Assembly: GCF_000379845.1 (NCBI RefSeq)
Contig: NZ_KB903811.1
Coordinates: 43,822-107,821 of the forward strand
Reading direction: 5' to 3'
Origin: Moraxella boevrei DSM 14165
Lineage (GTDB): Bacteria > Pseudomonadota > Gammaproteobacteria > Pseudomonadales > Moraxellaceae
DNA: 64,000 nt
Positions 1-8,089 of the stretch are shown piece after piece. How positions within the stretch are numbered: position 1 is the stretch's first letter; every line of letters begins with the position of its first letter. The notes under the pieces were generated by a model, which had not been told where the DNA came from, did no database searches, and was given only the letters and a program-made list of their open reading frames with translations. The position numbers and the translations under genes were made by a program.

Positions 1-772
1 GCGGACTATCAAGCCCAAAACGCAAAAAGTCGTTGGCTTGCCAATAATACACTTTGCCAGTTTTTACCGCAGGGCTGTTAGCGACTTCTGGGCGTTTTTT
101 AAACTGTTCCACCGTGCCAAGTGTGGCTTGATTATGCGAAGCAATGATAATCACATCGGGCCGACTGGCAAGCCAACCTTCACGAGATAGTGGTTTTAAG
201 CCATCTATTGTTACCGCATTTATCCCACCTGCTAGGCGGATTAACTCATCGCCCACCGTGCCACGTCCTGCCACAATACGACCGTCATAGCTAAATAAAT
301 AGCGTTTTTTGGTGCTAGGTTTTGCATTCATACCTTGTTGCCATTGGCTTGCCAGTTGGTTAGCTTGGGCTTGTTTGCCAAGCAATCCGCCAACGCTTTT
401 AATGGCATTGGCATAACCTGCCACATTTTCGGCAGGCATGACGTTTACAGTTTTGATTTTTAAACTGCTTAAACGCTGATAAATGCTTGTAGGTTGCACC
501 ATATAGCTACCCATTACCAAATCAGGCTTTAACGCCACAATCGGCTCAACGGTCAAATTACGATGAATGCCGATATCGCTAGCTTTTACCAAACTTGGGT
601 GTTTATAAGCAGTATCTTTGCCAACGATTTTTGCCCCACCGCCAAGCGATAGCACAATATCGCCCACATCACCACTCATCACCACAATACGTTCATACGC
701 AAAACTTGCCACCGAACAAGACAGGGCAAGGCTAAAAACTGCCAATTTTTGACAAGATTTTAATAAACTCAT
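1..772 (-). CDS. hmuT: Periplasmic haem-binding protein of a haem ABC importer (HmuT-like), 3' end outside window
   Basis: Reading leftwards from the ATG at 770-772, 257 codons run open to the window edge. Residues 1-25 form a signal peptide ending near VASFA, so the product is periplasmic. The body reads as a class III solute-binding protein of the BtuF/HmuT type: RIVVMSGDVGDIVLSLG, then KHPSLVKASDIGIHRNLTVE and LKPDLVMGS, the usual layout of the first lobe. In this family the protein receives haem from the outer-membrane receptor and hands it to an HmuUV permease/ATPase, which would lie to the left of the window. It is the last visible gene of the haem locus, 112 bp after hmuS. The family assignment is firm. 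The haem substrate is inferred mainly from the hmuS and TonB-receptor neighbours. Confidence 0.82.
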   Translation of the reverse strand, partial: MSLLKSCQKLAVFSLALSCSVASFAYERIVVMSGDVGDIVLSLGGGAKIVGKDTAYKHPSLVKASDIGIHRNLTVEPIVALKPDLVMGSYMVQPTSIYQRLSSLKIKTVNVMPAENVAGYANAIKSVGGLLGKQAQANQLASQWQQGMNAKPSTKKRYLFSYDGRIVAGRGTVGDELIRLAGGINAVTIDGLKPLSREGWLASRPDVIIIASHNQATLGTVEQFKKRPEVANSPAVKTGKVYYWQANDFLRFGLDSP

Positions 773-797
773 TTAATTTCCTTTTTTGGTGTGTTTT

Positions 798-820
798 GTA
801 GGCTGGGTTTTAACCCAACT
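798..820. repeat. Short intergenic hairpin, GTAGGCTGGG family, copy A
   Basis: A TGGGTT / AACCCA stem (804-809 with 812-817) inside GTAGGCTGGGTTTTAACCCA. It lies in the gap between hmuS and hmuT. Two related hairpins occur at 855-880 and 7500-7532. It could be a REP-like element or a transcript-processing or attenuation hairpin. No strong T-run follows on the minus strand. Confidence 0.5.
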
Positions 821-854
821 TAATATTTTTTTAAACATTAAATTTTGGTGGTTT

Positions 855-880
855 AAGCTGAGATAAATTTCAGCCTATAA
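855..880. repeat. Short intergenic hairpin, GTAGGCTGGG family, copy B (inverted to copy A)
   Basis: The stem is GCTGA (857-861) with TCAGC (870-874). On the minus strand it reads TATAGGCTGAAATTT then CTCAGCTT, matching copy C at 7500-7532 in sequence and spacing. It sits just after the hmuS stop codon and faces copy A 35 bp away. A role in terminating or stabilising the hmuS message is possible but unproven. Confidence 0.5.
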
Positions 881-884
881 CATT

Positions 885-2021
885 CTACGATACAATTTTA
901 AACTCATCTGCCAAACTTTGAGCCAATACCTGCCATTTTAGGTCTTGGGCTTGTCCTTCGTGGCGTTCACCAAAAATTGCCAAAATACTGTTGCCTTTTT
1001 TATCAAAACCTTCAAATGCCGATGTAAAACCATCATTATGCGGACGTTTAACAAACCAAACTTGCGATAATGCCTTGTCTTTTAGGTGCATGGTAAAACC
1101 TGTTTGTTTTTTATCCATGATGTTAATCCAATCGCCCATACGTTTGACATGGTGTAACGCACCACCAAAAATCTGCACAAGCCCAGTATTACCCACAAAA
1201 ATCATGCTATTGATCTGCTCGCTTGCCAACTTTTCTAACAAGGCTTCAATCACTTCAGGACGCACTGCTGTTGTCATGTTATCAGGGGCTTGCACATAGC
1301 CACTGGCACGGTCTAGCTCATATTTGCCAAGAATACTATGAAATTGATGCACATCAGTCATATTCAGCCAATCTTTGCCAAAATTTTGTTTAGCTTCAGC
1401 GTTTAATGGGTGAAAAATCCATTCATCTTGCGGTAAAATGGATAAAATTTCAATCTCACTTGGGGCAGTTTTGGCGTATTTGTCGGTCAAATTTTGCCAA
1501 ATCGTCAATGTTTCATCATCAAACTTGGTCAAAAATGCCTTGTTAATGGCGTGTCCATTTTGGTCAAAAAACGCAATACAATAACTCGGATTTTTCTTAT
1601 CAGGATTAATAATAGCTAACATATGTTTGAATTTTTGCATAAAAATCCGCAAATCCAAGCCGTCTCCTTCACCCAACGCCAAGCCCATAGTCTTACCGAT
1701 TTCTAAATTGCGATACACGCCTTGTTTTTCATGCACACAAAACTCATTACGCACAATACTTTCCATCACGCCTAAGGTATGTAATTCAAGCAACATCTCA
1801 CGGCAATTTTCACCCAAATAACGACTGTGTGGCGAAGACAGCAATAACTCAAACTCACTCACACCCAATGAAATCGCCCCTTCGGTCGGAAATAACATTG
1901 GCGTTTCGGCTTTTTTGGCTTGATAAGCTTGCCAAAGCGTGTCATTTTTTTCAGTCGTATTTAAAGTAATGGATTGTTCAGTTTGTTCATAATTGGATAA
2001 TAAATATTTATCAGTTTTCAT
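885..2021 (-). CDS. hmuS: Haem-degrading / haem-trafficking protein, HemS/ChuS family
   Basis: This is a cytoplasmic protein of 378 residues that, in its family, binds imported haem and opens the ring or passes haem on, releasing iron. The two-repeat family layout is visible: an N-terminal half from LWQAYQAKK to the VRNEFCVHEKQGVY stretch, and a C-terminal half with SMIFVGNTGLVQIFGG, GDWINIMD and VWFVKRPHNDG. I place the start at the ATG at 2021 (MKTDKYLL), preceded by GAGAG at suitable spacing. An upstream in-frame start at 2069 would add 16 atypical hydrophobic residues and has no clear ribosome site. The gene lies 59 bp after the TonB receptor and before hmuT, the usual uptake-then-degradation order. 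Confident at family level. Confidence 0.88.
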   Translation of the reverse strand: MKTDKYLLSNYEQTEQSITLNTTEKNDTLWQAYQAKKAETPMLFPTEGAISLGVSEFELLLSSPHSRYLGENCREMLLELHTLGVMESIVRNEFCVHEKQGVYRNLEIGKTMGLALGEGDGLDLRIFMQKFKHMLAIINPDKKNPSYCIAFFDQNGHAINKAFLTKFDDETLTIWQNLTDKYAKTAPSEIEILSILPQDEWIFHPLNAEAKQNFGKDWLNMTDVHQFHSILGKYELDRASGYVQAPDNMTTAVRPEVIEALLEKLASEQINSMIFVGNTGLVQIFGGALHHVKRMGDWINIMDKKQTGFTMHLKDKALSQVWFVKRPHNDGFTSAFEGFDKKGNSILAIFGERHEGQAQDLKWQVLAQSLADEFKIVS

Positions 2022-2052
2022 AAAATGTCTCTCATTGCGTATCAAAAATATA

Positions 2053-2079
2053 TGATAATAAAAATACAAATAATTATCA
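2053..2079. promoter_or_regulatory. Possible weak Fur-like operator upstream of hmuS
   Basis: TGATAAT (2053-2059) and ATTATCA (2073-2079) form an inverted repeat with a 13-bp spacer in the 59-bp gap before hmuS. The half-sites resemble Fur hexamers (GATAAT/ATTATC), but the spacing is not that of the canonical 19-bp box and AT-rich sequence makes chance likely. It is much weaker than the palindrome at 8970-9000. Confidence 0.25.
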
Positions 2080-2080
2080 A

Positions 2081-4336
2081 TTAAAATCTAAAATCTGCTC
2101 CAACGGTAACTGTGCGTCCACGGGCATAATTGGTAAAACTGGTGCTACCGTCATCATTAAATTGGGCGTAATTGTTATTTTGTGAATTGGACGGGTGAAT
2201 GTACAATTTGTCAAACGCATTTTCCACGCCAAAGCGGAACGTGGCGTGTTTGTTCAATTCATAACGGGCAAATAAATCAGTAATAATTGGATTGTTTGGC
2301 ATTTGTTGCAAGCGTTCACCACCTTCAAAATCCAAATAATCGGGGCGTACACGCACATTTTTACCATAAGATTTTAGCGTTGCCCCAACTTGCAACTTTT
2401 CATCAAACAAGCGAGAACCTAGCTCTAATGTCCAATATTTTTCTGGCAATTTGTCCATTGCTCCACCTGTAAAACCAAAATCATGATGTCCAGAGTTGAT
2501 ATTAACAGGTTGGTCGGACGTTTCGTTGGTGTAAGAAAGATTGGCAAAATATTTGCCTGTATCATAATTTGCCTGCACTTCGTAGCCTTTTGATGTTACT
2601 TTATTGGCAGAATTGACCGAAATCTGAGCATGAAAATCACCTGATGTATCAGGGTCGTTGATATTGGGTGTTAAAGAGCCATCCGATTTTTTTAGAAAAA
2701 ATGATTGCGAATGGATATAATCTTTGATTTTTGTATTAAAGTACAAGGCTTTAAAACCCAATGTATCATTTTTGCCAAACACGCCATGTTTAAAGGTATT
2801 AAAACCAATTTCATAAGTATCCGCAACTTCTGGGCGTAAAAATGGGTTCATTGAGCCGCCGCCTTCATTGTTAAAAAATACTTCTTGAATATTTGGCATT
2901 CGGCTGGTACGAGCATAACTGGCAAAAGGGGTAAAAGCGTCATTGATTTTGGCGGAAAACTGGATTTTGCCGTTGGTGTTAAGATGTGTTTTGTCAATGA
3001 CTGCTTCACCTTTGGGAAAACAAGGCACATCAGCATCGCAAGCAGGTTTGAAACCTGAAAAATCGGTTTTGACTCGGCTTAAGCTTAAATCCACATCATA
3101 AATGCCTTTGCTAAAGGTATTGTTTAGATAAATACTACCAATTTTTTGTTTGCCACTAGGCGAAAAGGTGGTATAGTTAAAATTATCTTTATCAACCGCT
3201 TGAGCCTTTCTTGTATAATCATTGCGTTGAAACGACAAACCATATTGGCTACGAACTTGCGTATTTGCCAAATGAAAAATACTGGTATTGCTTAAATCAA
3301 AATAATTGGCACGGTTTTTTGTACTTGCGTTTTCAAACAAAAAATATTTGGCATCTTTGTTAAAAACTTGAGAATTGTTACTGGTATTTGCCAAAAATTT
3401 GGTATTTACCAAATCCGAATTAGGCTGATAGCGATATTCAAAACCATACGAATCGTTGGCAAGTTCTCGTCCACCGATATTGGTGTTATACTGTCTGCCT
3501 GATAATAAAAAATGATGTTCTGGCGTGTCGTATTCTAACTTTGCTAAATAGGAACGTGGTTTTTGAATGCGTGCCGGGTTGTAGACATTGCTACTGGCGA
3601 GTTGGTTGTCGCCACGTTTATAATCACTGTTTTTGTTCGCACCGCTAAAAGCAATCATCGCCCCAAATTTTCCTGCTTTGTCAAACTGATGCCGACCAGC
3701 CACCGCAACCATACCATTATGCCCAAGCTTGTTGTTACCATAAGTGTATTTTGTGCGTACGCCAACGTTTTTATCATCAAGCAACACATCATCAACGCCA
3801 ATGGTGCGAAAATTGGCACTGCCTACCAACGCATTGACACCATGACTACCGCCTTGACCGCCACGATTGACATCAACCCCCACCAAAAAATTGCTATCTA
3901 CACTCGCCCCAAAACTACTGGTTGTTGGTGCGTTTGCTTGGTTGTCGTGAAAACCTCCGCCTTCACTGGTTGCGGTAACGCCAAAATTGGTCTGTGGGAC
4001 ACCATCAATCATGGTATTAACTCGCCCAAGCCCAGTCATACCACGCACATTGACTTTGAGCGTGCCTTGTCTATCGTCCATAAAAGTAAACGAACCTGGT
4101 AATGCACGCACCACGCTGTCAAGACCGCCTGATGTTCGGCTGATTTTTTCTTCATCTGCTTGTGACACTGCCCCTGCGGTGGTAAAAGTTTTATTATTGG
4201 TTGCGATGATTGTGATTTCTTTAAGCGTTGCTTCAGGTGTTTTTTCATTACTATCATCAACAACACTATCATCAGCAAAGGTTTGCATACTTGCCAAAAT
4301 CGTTAAACAAAGCAAGGTTTTTTCAAATTTTATCAT
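2081..4336 (-). CDS. TonB-dependent outer-membrane haem/haemoprotein receptor
   Basis: The product is a 751-residue outer-membrane receptor. A signal peptide (about 1-22, ending TFADD) is followed by a TonB-box-like LKEITIIAT near 38 and a plug domain with VNVRGMTGLGRVNTMIDGVPQ. A long beta-barrel follows, closing with the typical aromatic end VGADFRF. YARTSRMPNIQEVFF corresponds to the FRAP-like segment of haem receptors. One extracellular loop carries a cysteine pair (PACDADVPCF). By family it moves haem, free or stripped from a host protein, into the periplasm using TonB energy. It sits 24 bp downstream of the secreted peptidase and upstream of hmuS-hmuT, which supports haem over siderophores. 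The exact ligand (haem, haemoglobin or another haemoprotein) cannot be told from sequence. Confidence 0.88.
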   Translation of the reverse strand: MIKFEKTLLCLTILASMQTFADDSVVDDSNEKTPEATLKEITIIATNNKTFTTAGAVSQADEEKISRTSGGLDSVVRALPGSFTFMDDRQGTLKVNVRGMTGLGRVNTMIDGVPQTNFGVTATSEGGGFHDNQANAPTTSSFGASVDSNFLVGVDVNRGGQGGSHGVNALVGSANFRTIGVDDVLLDDKNVGVRTKYTYGNNKLGHNGMVAVAGRHQFDKAGKFGAMIAFSGANKNSDYKRGDNQLASSNVYNPARIQKPRSYLAKLEYDTPEHHFLLSGRQYNTNIGGRELANDSYGFEYRYQPNSDLVNTKFLANTSNNSQVFNKDAKYFLFENASTKNRANYFDLSNTSIFHLANTQVRSQYGLSFQRNDYTRKAQAVDKDNFNYTTFSPSGKQKIGSIYLNNTFSKGIYDVDLSLSRVKTDFSGFKPACDADVPCFPKGEAVIDKTHLNTNGKIQFSAKINDAFTPFASYARTSRMPNIQEVFFNNEGGGSMNPFLRPEVADTYEIGFNTFKHGVFGKNDTLGFKALYFNTKIKDYIHSQSFFLKKSDGSLTPNINDPDTSGDFHAQISVNSANKVTSKGYEVQANYDTGKYFANLSYTNETSDQPVNINSGHHDFGFTGGAMDKLPEKYWTLELGSRLFDEKLQVGATLKSYGKNVRVRPDYLDFEGGERLQQMPNNPIITDLFARYELNKHATFRFGVENAFDKLYIHPSNSQNNNYAQFNDDGSTSFTNYARGRTVTVGADFRF

Positions 4337-4360
4337 GTTTCTACCCTAAAAAAATTTTAC

Positions 4361-6478
4361 TTATTTATCTTTTAATAAAAAACTATAAGCCAAAGCATTA
4401 TTCTTGATACGGCTAAACTGTCCAAATGCCCCACCGTGACCGCCTTCTAAATGGGTATAAAGCACAATGGGATTATCATTATTTAGCTGATTATCACGCA
4501 GTTTTGCAACAAATTTTAACGCATGGCGAGCATCTGTTCGCACATCATTTAGATTGGCAATCAGCAAAAATTTTGGATAATGTTGTGGTGTGATAATTTC
4601 ATAAGGGCTGATTTTTTTCAGATTAGCAAATTCTTTGGCAATGTGTGGATTGCCCCATTCATCAAACTCTGCCTTTGCCGACTGGCTATCATCGCCCAAT
4701 GCCGACAACAAATCCACAAAAGGCACTTGCAAAACACAGCCCTGATACAGCGTTGGATTTTTGATACACGCATTGGCAACTAACCAACCGCCTGCACTCT
4801 CCCCCATGGCAAAGGTTTTTTGTTTATTGCCAAAACCAAGATTTTGTAAAGCTTTGGTTACACTAACAAAATCATTGATACTATTGATTTTATTCAGATT
4901 TTTTCCGCCTGTATGCCAACGTTCACCCAGTTCACCACCGCCACGCACATGAATAATCGCATAGACAAAACCTTTATCCAGTAAGCTAAAATAGCTACTG
5001 CCATAAGTCATATCCATGCTCTGACCGTAAGAGCCATAGCCATATACCAATAACGGACTTTTGCCTTTTTGCCAAAGTGATGCTTTATAAACCAAACTAA
5101 CAGGAATTTTTGAGCCATCTAAAGACTTGATAAATAAGCGTTTTACTTGATAATCCGCTTGTTTTTCAGGCATTTTTAACCAACGATTATTTGCCAAATC
5201 ATAAGATAATAGAGTTTTTGCTGTGGTTGGCGATGTATAAGCTATGTTTAAAATATCATTATTTATAGTTAAATGATTGTCAAAACCGCTAGCAGACAAC
5301 CACATCATATAGGCATCATCAAAAAACTTTACCGCTTGCAATGGCTTTTGGCTACTTTGATAATAAATTTGGCTTAAGCCCTGTTTTCGTACCTTTAGAA
5401 TTTGCCAATCACCTTGTAATAAAAAACTCTCAAATGTTTCATCCGCTTTTGGCGTAAAAATCTTTTGCCAATGGTTATTTTGTAGATTTTTTAAACTATT
5501 TGCTTGATAAAGTGCAAAATTTTTATGCTGATGATTGCTACGAATGACAAATTTATTATCAATGTGGTCAAGATAATATTCTTGTTTAGTTTTTAACGCT
5601 TTGACCAAAATGGGCTGTGGATTTTCTGCAGTTTTATCAATTAAATAAATCTCGCTACTATCTAAATTGTTGATTGTCATGATAATATATTTATCTGAAC
5701 TGCTATTTGTCAAACCAATATAAAAGCCTTGTTTTACCTTATCAAAAATCAGCTTATCGCTATCTTTGCCAATTTCGTGTAAATAGATTTTGTCAGCATT
5801 GCCATTTTGATTGTGAATATAAATTAAACGATTATCATCAAGCCAAACAAAATCACCATTTGTATTATCAATTTTTGCTAAACTTTTTTGATTGCTTAAA
5901 TCTTGAATATCAATGCGAAAATTTTCTTCACCTGTGGGGTCTGAAGCAATGGCAAACATGGTTTTGGCAGGGTTAAAGCTTGGATTGGTCGTGGTGGTTT
6001 TTGGTGTATTTATGGCTTGCCAATCATTGTCTGTTTTGTAAAAATATTGGTAAGCATGGCTGTTTTTATCGTAACTTTTTTTGAAAAACACACCATTTTC
6101 TTGCCAAATCTGCGGTTCTGTGCGAGTTTGCGAGCGTTGTAACATCTCATTTTCTAAGCGTTCTTGCAAACTTTTATCTATTTGACCAAGTGCATAGCGG
6201 TTTTCATCATTGACTGTTGTTAAAAATAGTTTTTCATTTTCTTTATCAGACAAGTACGCATAATTATCCAAAACACCGTCTTCACGCAACAATGGATATT
6301 TTGGCAAAATTGGCACAATATTGTCAGCCATTTCTGCAGGTGCTTGCGATTTATGTGGATTGTCAGCACGGGTTTGGCTTGGCTCATCGGTTTTTTTGGC
6401 ATAATCAGGATAAGCATGGCTAATAGTAATTATTAGTAAAATACTAGAAAAAAGCGTGGTTTTGACAAATGTTTTCAT
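4361..6478 (-). CDS. Secreted prolyl-oligopeptidase-family (S9) serine peptidase
   Basis: The protein has 705 residues, an N-terminal signal peptide (about 1-23) and the two-part S9A build: a beta-propeller-like region (about 80-440) and an alpha/beta-hydrolase domain. The visible catalytic elements are Ser561 in GESAGG, an Asp near 645 in NLNDVRTD and His681 in GGHGG; VYGYGSYG and HVRGGGELGERWH are classic oligopeptidase B/PREP signatures. The canonical nucleophile motif is GGSAGG, so the second residue differs. The family cuts short peptides after basic or proline residues and is usually cytoplasmic, so a signal peptide is notable. It lies between the ChaN-like gene (13 bp) and the TonB receptor (24 bp), which suggests co-transcription and a role in processing peptides during haem acquisition. 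That role is inference. Confidence 0.85.
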   Translation of the reverse strand: MKTFVKTTLFSSILLIITISHAYPDYAKKTDEPSQTRADNPHKSQAPAEMADNIVPILPKYPLLREDGVLDNYAYLSDKENEKLFLTTVNDENRYALGQIDKSLQERLENEMLQRSQTRTEPQIWQENGVFFKKSYDKNSHAYQYFYKTDNDWQAINTPKTTTTNPSFNPAKTMFAIASDPTGEENFRIDIQDLSNQKSLAKIDNTNGDFVWLDDNRLIYIHNQNGNADKIYLHEIGKDSDKLIFDKVKQGFYIGLTNSSSDKYIIMTINNLDSSEIYLIDKTAENPQPILVKALKTKQEYYLDHIDNKFVIRSNHQHKNFALYQANSLKNLQNNHWQKIFTPKADETFESFLLQGDWQILKVRKQGLSQIYYQSSQKPLQAVKFFDDAYMMWLSASGFDNHLTINNDILNIAYTSPTTAKTLLSYDLANNRWLKMPEKQADYQVKRLFIKSLDGSKIPVSLVYKASLWQKGKSPLLVYGYGSYGQSMDMTYGSSYFSLLDKGFVYAIIHVRGGGELGERWHTGGKNLNKINSINDFVSVTKALQNLGFGNKQKTFAMGESAGGWLVANACIKNPTLYQGCVLQVPFVDLLSALGDDSQSAKAEFDEWGNPHIAKEFANLKKISPYEIITPQHYPKFLLIANLNDVRTDARHALKFVAKLRDNQLNNDNPIVLYTHLEGGHGGAFGQFSRIKNNALAYSFLLKDK

Positions 6479-6491
6479 CAGTTTTTCTCAA

Positions 6492-7403
6492 CTATTTTTT
6501 ATTTTTTTCAGCAATTATCCAAGCAAAATCAGCTTTTGCGGTGTCAATTTCGCCAAGTTCTGCAGTATTGGATAACATCATGACTACCGCAGTTTTGCTG
6601 GATTTTTTGGGGTCGTTATCGGCTAAATCTTGTGTTAAATCTTGTAAATGTATCGGCACGCCAATATTTTTTTGGGCGTGATAGTTGCCTGCTAAAAGCA
6701 GAGTGGGTTTTGGGGCGGATAGCATTTTTTCTGCCATGCGTCTATCCCGAAATTGCTGAATTTCTACCATATTATTCACCAATCGTTGGTCGCTTTCGTC
6801 CAACTCATCGGCTTTCATGTCATGATTTTTGATAATGGTGTTAAAAATATGTTGTTTTATCAATGGTTTAGTTGATTGATAGCCTTTAACCGGCTCTGCA
6901 CCTTGCATTAAAATTTTGACTTCTGTTTTGGTGAGATTGGTAGCGATGAGCGGATAATTGTACAAAAATGGGTGTTTGACAATGTCGCCATACAGTTGCC
7001 AATCCCAAGACTTTTGCCAGTTTAATAATGTTGCCAATTTGTTAAGGTTTTTTGGGGGATTTTGTTGGGTTTGATTAACAAAATCTTGTTGCTCTACGGT
7101 GAGCATTTCCAACAAAAGACTGCCTTGTGGGCGAATTTTTTGTAGATTGTCTAAAAGCTGTATTGCTAAAATATGCTGATTGACACGGTCATGATATTCA
7201 CCCAAAATCACATTGTCATATTCAGCCAGTTGTTTGACAAAGTCGTGAAAACTGATAGTTTGTTGTGTTTGTAAGTTAATAATTTGATTAGAAATAATAG
7301 GCGTTTGTTGATAATCATTAGCTATATTTGTGGCAAATAAGGTGGGTGAAAACCCAAAAAATACTGCAAAAACAAAAGGTTGTAGACAACGAGATAATGA
7401 CAT
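6492..7403 (-). CDS. ChaN-like haem-binding (DUF399) protein, secreted
   Basis: The protein has 303 residues with a signal peptide (about 1-24). It belongs to the ChaN / Cofac_haem_bdg group: NVILGEYHDRVNQHILAIQ near 64, GSLLLEMLTVEQQDFV near 95, and LLLAGNYHAQKNIGVPIHL near 235 with the histidine expected in this Tiki-like fold. Family members are iron-regulated, some are lipoproteins, and the Campylobacter homologue binds haem. Here the signal peptide lacks an obvious lipobox cysteine, so it may be periplasmic or secreted. It precedes the S9 peptidase by 13 bp and follows a 146-bp gap with a hairpin (7500-7532). Function in haem handling fits the context but is inferred. Confidence 0.78.
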   Translation of the reverse strand: MSLSRCLQPFVFAVFFGFSPTLFATNIANDYQQTPIISNQIINLQTQQTISFHDFVKQLAEYDNVILGEYHDRVNQHILAIQLLDNLQKIRPQGSLLLEMLTVEQQDFVNQTQQNPPKNLNKLATLLNWQKSWDWQLYGDIVKHPFLYNYPLIATNLTKTEVKILMQGAEPVKGYQSTKPLIKQHIFNTIIKNHDMKADELDESDQRLVNNMVEIQQFRDRRMAEKMLSAPKPTLLLAGNYHAQKNIGVPIHLQDLTQDLADNDPKKSSKTAVVMMLSNTAELGEIDTAKADFAWIIAEKNKK

Positions 7404-7499
7404 AATTTATACTCAATCAAGATTTTTAATTGTTAGAACTTTATTGGCTAAATTGTGTGTGGCTAAAGTTCGTTTATCAGTTTTTGTAGAAAAATTAAA

Positions 7500-7532
7500 A
7501 CTGTAAAGCTGGGAAAAATCCCAGCCTACAGT
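7500..7532. repeat. Intergenic hairpin, GTAGGCTGGG family, copy C
   Basis: An imperfect palindrome. The arms ACTGTAAAGCTGGGA and TCCCAGCCTACAGT pair over 14 bases with one bulge around a 4-base loop. It lies between the secreted DUF1566 gene and the ChaN-like gene. On the minus strand no long T-run follows, so it is a poor intrinsic terminator. It may partly separate expression of the DUF1566 pair from the downstream haem genes, or be a REP-type element. Confidence 0.6.
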
Positions 7533-7549
7533 TAGGTAAAATTAACAGA

Positions 7550-8071
7550 TTATTTAGCAGAACGTACGGCTCTGGCAACACCTGTACTTGCCTTGCCGAC
7601 TGGTTGAATGGCGATATTATAAAAATTTATTGAAAAAACGGTATTATCACCAATTTTTGGTGTTGAGCTAAAATAGGTTGTATTATCTTCATCATAACCT
7701 TTAAAAATTTTTTGATTTAGGGCAGGGTAAGCACATTTATATTCAATGATACTTTGCAATTCTTTAATATTCGGTAGTCGGTTCCCATTGCTCAGTTTGT
7801 TGGTTTCACTAAGGGCGGTTTGCCACGTTAATATTTTGGACGTGCCTTTGCAATTTTGGGCATTTTTATCCCATGTTTGTCCAATATTACAACGTTGCCA
7901 AATTAAATTTGTCTTTGTGTCTTTTACCTCAGCACCATCACCCAGTATTTCAAATCGGCTAGTTGGCGTAGTCTCTGGACTTTTTGCACCACACATTTGT
8001 TCATCATCAGCAAAACTGGTTAATGGCAATATGCTTAATACGCCTATTGTTAATATTTTTATCATATTCAT
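7550..8071 (-). CDS. Secreted DUF1566 (Lcl C-terminal-like) protein
   Basis: The protein has 173 residues with a signal peptide (about 1-21, ending TSFADD). The DUF1566 pattern is visible: VKDTKTNLIWQRCNIGQTW, a TWQTALSETNKL segment, GNRLPNIKELQSIIEY, and a closing ARAVRSAK. Such domains resemble C-type-lectin or FGE-like folds and occur on surface proteins; biochemical roles are mostly unknown. Four cysteines (C27, C61, C73 and C112) could pair in the periplasm or outside. The ATG at 8071 has AGGA eight bases upstream. It lies 18 bp after the DUF1566 lipoprotein and is presumably expressed with it from the Fur-type promoter at 8942-8971. The link to haem uptake is by position only. Confidence 0.7.
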   Translation of the reverse strand: MNMIKILTIGVLSILPLTSFADDEQMCGAKSPETTPTSRFEILGDGAEVKDTKTNLIWQRCNIGQTWDKNAQNCKGTSKILTWQTALSETNKLSNGNRLPNIKELQSIIEYKCAYPALNQKIFKGYDEDNTTYFSSTPKIGDNTVFSINFYNIAIQPVGKASTGVARAVRSAK

Positions 8072-8089
8072 CGTAGTTATCCTATATAA

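Noticed and set aside
2053..2079. Second full Fur box before hmuS
   Set aside because: Half-sites are right but spacing is wrong and the region is AT-rich; kept only as a low-confidence site.
3563..4102. 179-codon plus-strand open frame inside the TonB receptor gene
   Set aside because: Antisense shadow of a well-supported receptor; low-complexity translation, no ribosome site, no family.
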